A stretch of DNA of 16,386 bases, from the NCBI GenBank assembly GCA_021807975.1, contig JAKBCJ010000054.1:1-16386 (forward strand), written 5' to 3'. Of the stretch, positions 14,968 through 16,386 are shown piece after piece; the first letter of the stretch is position 1, and each line of letters begins with the position of its first letter. The position numbers and the translations under genes are program-made. Under the pieces are notes generated by a model, which saw only the letters and a list, made by a program, of their open reading frames with translations, did not search any database and was not told the DNA's origin. This DNA is from Pseudomonadota bacterium (GTDB taxonomy: Bacteria > Pseudomonadota > Alphaproteobacteria > Acetobacterales > Acetobacteraceae).

Positions 14968-15822
14968 ATGGGTGTTGGTACCATCCCCTGGTTGTTCGGA
15001 ATTTCGCTCGGCGCAAGCGCGCTGGGCGGCATGCTGGGCATGGCAAGCGGCATTTTCATCGTGCCAATCCTGACGGTTTTCGGCCATATCGACATCCATG
15101 CCGCTATCGGCGCCAGCATTGTCTCGGTCATTGCCTGCTCCTGCGGCGGCGCGGCACCTTTTCTTAAGGGGCGCCTCACCAACATCCGGCTCGCGATCGT
15201 TTTGGAAACCGCCACGACGCTGGGCGCGCTGACCGGGGTACTTCTGGCCGGCATAGTGCCGGTCCCGGTCCTGTTCTTCATTTTTGCGGCGGTGCTGCTG
15301 GTCTCGGCGAAGCAGATGATGTCGCGCCGTCGGGAGCATCTGGCGATGGTTTCGGCGTCCACCCCAACGACATGGATACGCAGGTTGGATTCCAGTTATC
15401 CCGATCATGCCCGGGGGCAGGATATTCACTACCGGGTCGATCGGCTGCCGATGGGTCTTGGGCTGATGTATGGCGCGGGGCTTGTTTCCGCGCTTTTGGG
15501 CATTGGCAGCGGGGTTCTGAAAATCCCGGCGATGGATACGGCGTTGCGGTTGCCGATCAAGGTTTCGGCCGCGACATCGAACTTCATGATCGGGGTGACG
15601 GCCGCGGCGAGTGCGGGGGCCTATTTTGTGCGAGGCGACATATCCCCCTCGGTCGCTGGGCCGGTTGCTCTGGGGTCTGTTGTGGGGGCCATCTTGGGCG
15701 CGCGCGTACTCATGATCGTCTCGAACGAGAAAATCCGCCTGTTGTTTGTCGTGGTTCTGGTCGTACTGGCAGTGGAGATGCTGTTCAGTGCGTTCGGCAT
15801 TCATTTAGGAGCTTCGGCATGA
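14968..15822 (+). CDS. TauE/SafE family membrane exporter (sulfite or organosulfur/organic anion type)
   Basis: A 284-residue inner-membrane protein with about eight hydrophobic spans in two halves. The inverted repeats each carry a family signature: LGGMLGMASGIFIVPIL (residues 19-35) and SALLGIGSGVLKIPAMD (174-190). A polar cytosolic loop (about 117-160) connects the halves. TauE/SafE proteins move sulfite, sulfoacetate, taurine-derived or other small organic anions; the substrate cannot be read from sequence. The ATG immediately follows the TAG of the GntR gene. The stop overlaps the next ATG in ATGA, so all three genes form one operon with probable translational coupling. Regulation by the GntR protein is inferred from this layout. 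Confidence 0.9.
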   Translation: MGVGTIPWLFGISLGASALGGMLGMASGIFIVPILTVFGHIDIHAAIGASIVSVIACSCGGAAPFLKGRLTNIRLAIVLETATTLGALTGVLLAGIVPVPVLFFIFAAVLLVSAKQMMSRRREHLAMVSASTPTTWIRRLDSSYPDHARGQDIHYRVDRLPMGLGLMYGAGLVSALLGIGSGVLKIPAMDTALRLPIKVSAATSNFMIGVTAAASAGAYFVRGDISPSVAGPVALGSVVGAILGARVLMIVSNEKIRLLFVVVLVVLAVEMLFSAFGIHLGASA

Positions 15823-16136
15823 AGGTGCCTGGCGAAAATACCAGGCTGGCGTTGCTCGATCGGCAGCTTGCTATACTGTTGAGCTACGGCACGTTGGCTG
15901 CCTCGGCCGTCATCATGGTCGGATTGGTGTTGCCCCTGTTTTCGTTGCCGTCTGCTATCGGACATGTGCCGGTGGTGACGGTTGGGGTGGCCGGTATCAT
16001 CCTGCTGCCCGTAGTGCGTGTTCTAATGATGTGTCTCTCATTTCTTCATGCGCGGGACTTTATCTTTGCTGGCATTGCTTGCTTTGTGCTGGCCATTATC
16101 GTCCTGTCGTTCGTCATCGGTGCAGTCACGGACTAG
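15819..16136 (+). CDS. DUF1634 family membrane protein
   Basis: A 105-residue protein with three hydrophobic spans (about 25-46, 53-75 and 83-101). It begins MKVPGENTRLALLDRQLAIL, and the LLSYGTLAASAVIMVGLVLP pattern fits DUF1634. DUF1634 genes are typically found directly beside TauE/SafE genes, which supports both the family call and a role as an accessory subunit of the exporter. ATG 15819 overlaps the TauE/SafE stop (ATGA), and AGGAG at 15807-15811 gives good spacing. The decayed csaA copy starts only a few bases after its stop. Confidence 0.85.
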   Translation: MKVPGENTRLALLDRQLAILLSYGTLAASAVIMVGLVLPLFSLPSAIGHVPVVTVGVAGIILLPVVRVLMMCLSFLHARDFIFAGIACFVLAIIVLSFVIGAVTD

Positions 16137-16138
16137 GA

Positions 16139-16326
16139 GAATTCGCTGCTGATTGCCTCGTCGATATGGCCGCGGACATGGGACAGCTTGGTTCGAAATC
16201 GCAAACCAAGCCCAGCGGATTGCCCGTAACGTCGCGGCTCCTTCGCGAGCACGAGGTGCTGACGCTGGAGATGCCCGACAAGGATGGGGCGGATGTGCGG
16301 GTGCCGAGTGGGCGGAAATGTTTTAG
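16139..16326 (+). pseudogene. Decayed, internally deleted second copy of csaA
   Basis: Bases 16253-16268 (GAGGTGCTGACGCTGG) are identical to intact csaA 14019-14034. The match continues codon by codon: ALTL-type reading EVLTLEMPDKDGA here against EVLTLGMPDEDGA in CsaA. Then 18 bases are missing, then VRVPSG-RK against LRVPNGGK, then TGTTTTAGG shared at the end. A single-base loss puts the TAG out of frame. Weaker similarity extends upstream: RIARNVAA against LIGRQVCA in another frame, and EFAADCLVDM against EYADFEAVDI at the very start. The whole remnant is about 188 bases against 339 for csaA. It is certainly non-functional as CsaA. The 3' part is clear; the 5' part is suggestive. Confidence 0.7.
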
Positions 16327-16350
16327 GGCTGTGGGCCTTGATTTTTGCGG

Positions 16351-16382
16351 ACAATATGTATCTCAAATGCGATACATATTGT
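16351..16382. repeat. Perfect 12-bp AT-rich inverted repeat, operator-like
   Basis: ACAATATGTATC (16351-16362) and GATACATATTGT (16371-16382) are exact reverse complements around the 8-base spacer TCAAATGC. The composition is far more AT-rich than the rest of the window, and the centre-to-centre distance of about two helical turns suits a dimeric regulator. The inner TGTATC/GATACA motif resembles operators of small autoregulated repressors. The gene it might control would lie beyond the window. Confidence 0.55.
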
Positions 16383-16386
16383 GGCG

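Noticed and set aside
16133..16366. A 77-codon minus-strand open frame
   Set aside because: Its product resembles the antisense translation of intact csaA, which confirms the duplicate but not a real gene.
16139..16386. An open plus-strand frame running from the csaA remnant to the window edge
   Set aside because: Similarity to csaA is split among frames, showing decay; the open frame over about 80 codons is not strong evidence for a new gene.

Overview
This window reads as chromosomal DNA from a GC-rich alphaproteobacterium, most likely Rhodospirillales/Acetobacteraceae. The taxon is inferred from high GC with strong third-position G/C bias, from the group of a ubiquinol-cytochrome c chaperone, a DUF177 protein and a BamE lipoprotein, and from small DUF3309 and entericidin genes. 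No rRNA, tRNA, CRISPR array or transposase was found. Genes are tightly packed and most belong to short operons.

Region 1 (1-4622, minus strand) is an exopolysaccharide operon read right to left. It encodes a Wzz/BY-kinase fusion (GumC/ExoP/Wzc type), a UDP-glucose 4-epimerase (galE) and a polytopic membrane protein cut by the window's left edge. Junctions are very short (6-base gap, then a possible overlap). Region 2 (4700-5500) holds three very small genes: a 53-aa charged helical protein (minus), an entericidin-type lipoprotein (plus) and a DUF3309 membrane miniprotein (plus).

Region 3 (5563-8638, minus) has two gene pairs. One is a half-size MetE-like zinc methyltransferase preceded by an alpha/beta hydrolase whose nucleophile-elbow serine is alanine. 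The other is the cytochrome bc1 assembly chaperone, overlapping a DUF177 (YceD) gene by ATGA. Region 4 (8751-10514) has bamE and an NfsA-type nitroreductase on plus, followed by two hairpins and a convergent 56-aa single-span membrane protein on minus. Region 5 (10600-13692, minus) is a two-gene operon of a GGT-family Ntn-hydrolase lacking a signal peptide and an amidase-signature enzyme. Both cleave amide-type bonds, probably in the cytosol.

Region 6 (13773-16386, plus) begins with csaA, a tRNA-binding-fold protein. It is followed by a compact cassette: a GntR/HutC regulator, a TauE/SafE exporter and a DUF1634 membrane protein. Directly after the cassette lies a decayed second copy of csaA, clearest over its 3' end, so the cassette is bracketed by csaA sequence. 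The GntR start codon lies inside a set of three TGATGTC-type half-sites, suggesting autoregulation. The window ends in a perfect 12-bp AT-rich inverted repeat that looks like an operator for the next gene. The csaA-bracketed cassette and the serine-less hydrolase are the points most worth following up; nothing else in the window stands out as a clearly new system.
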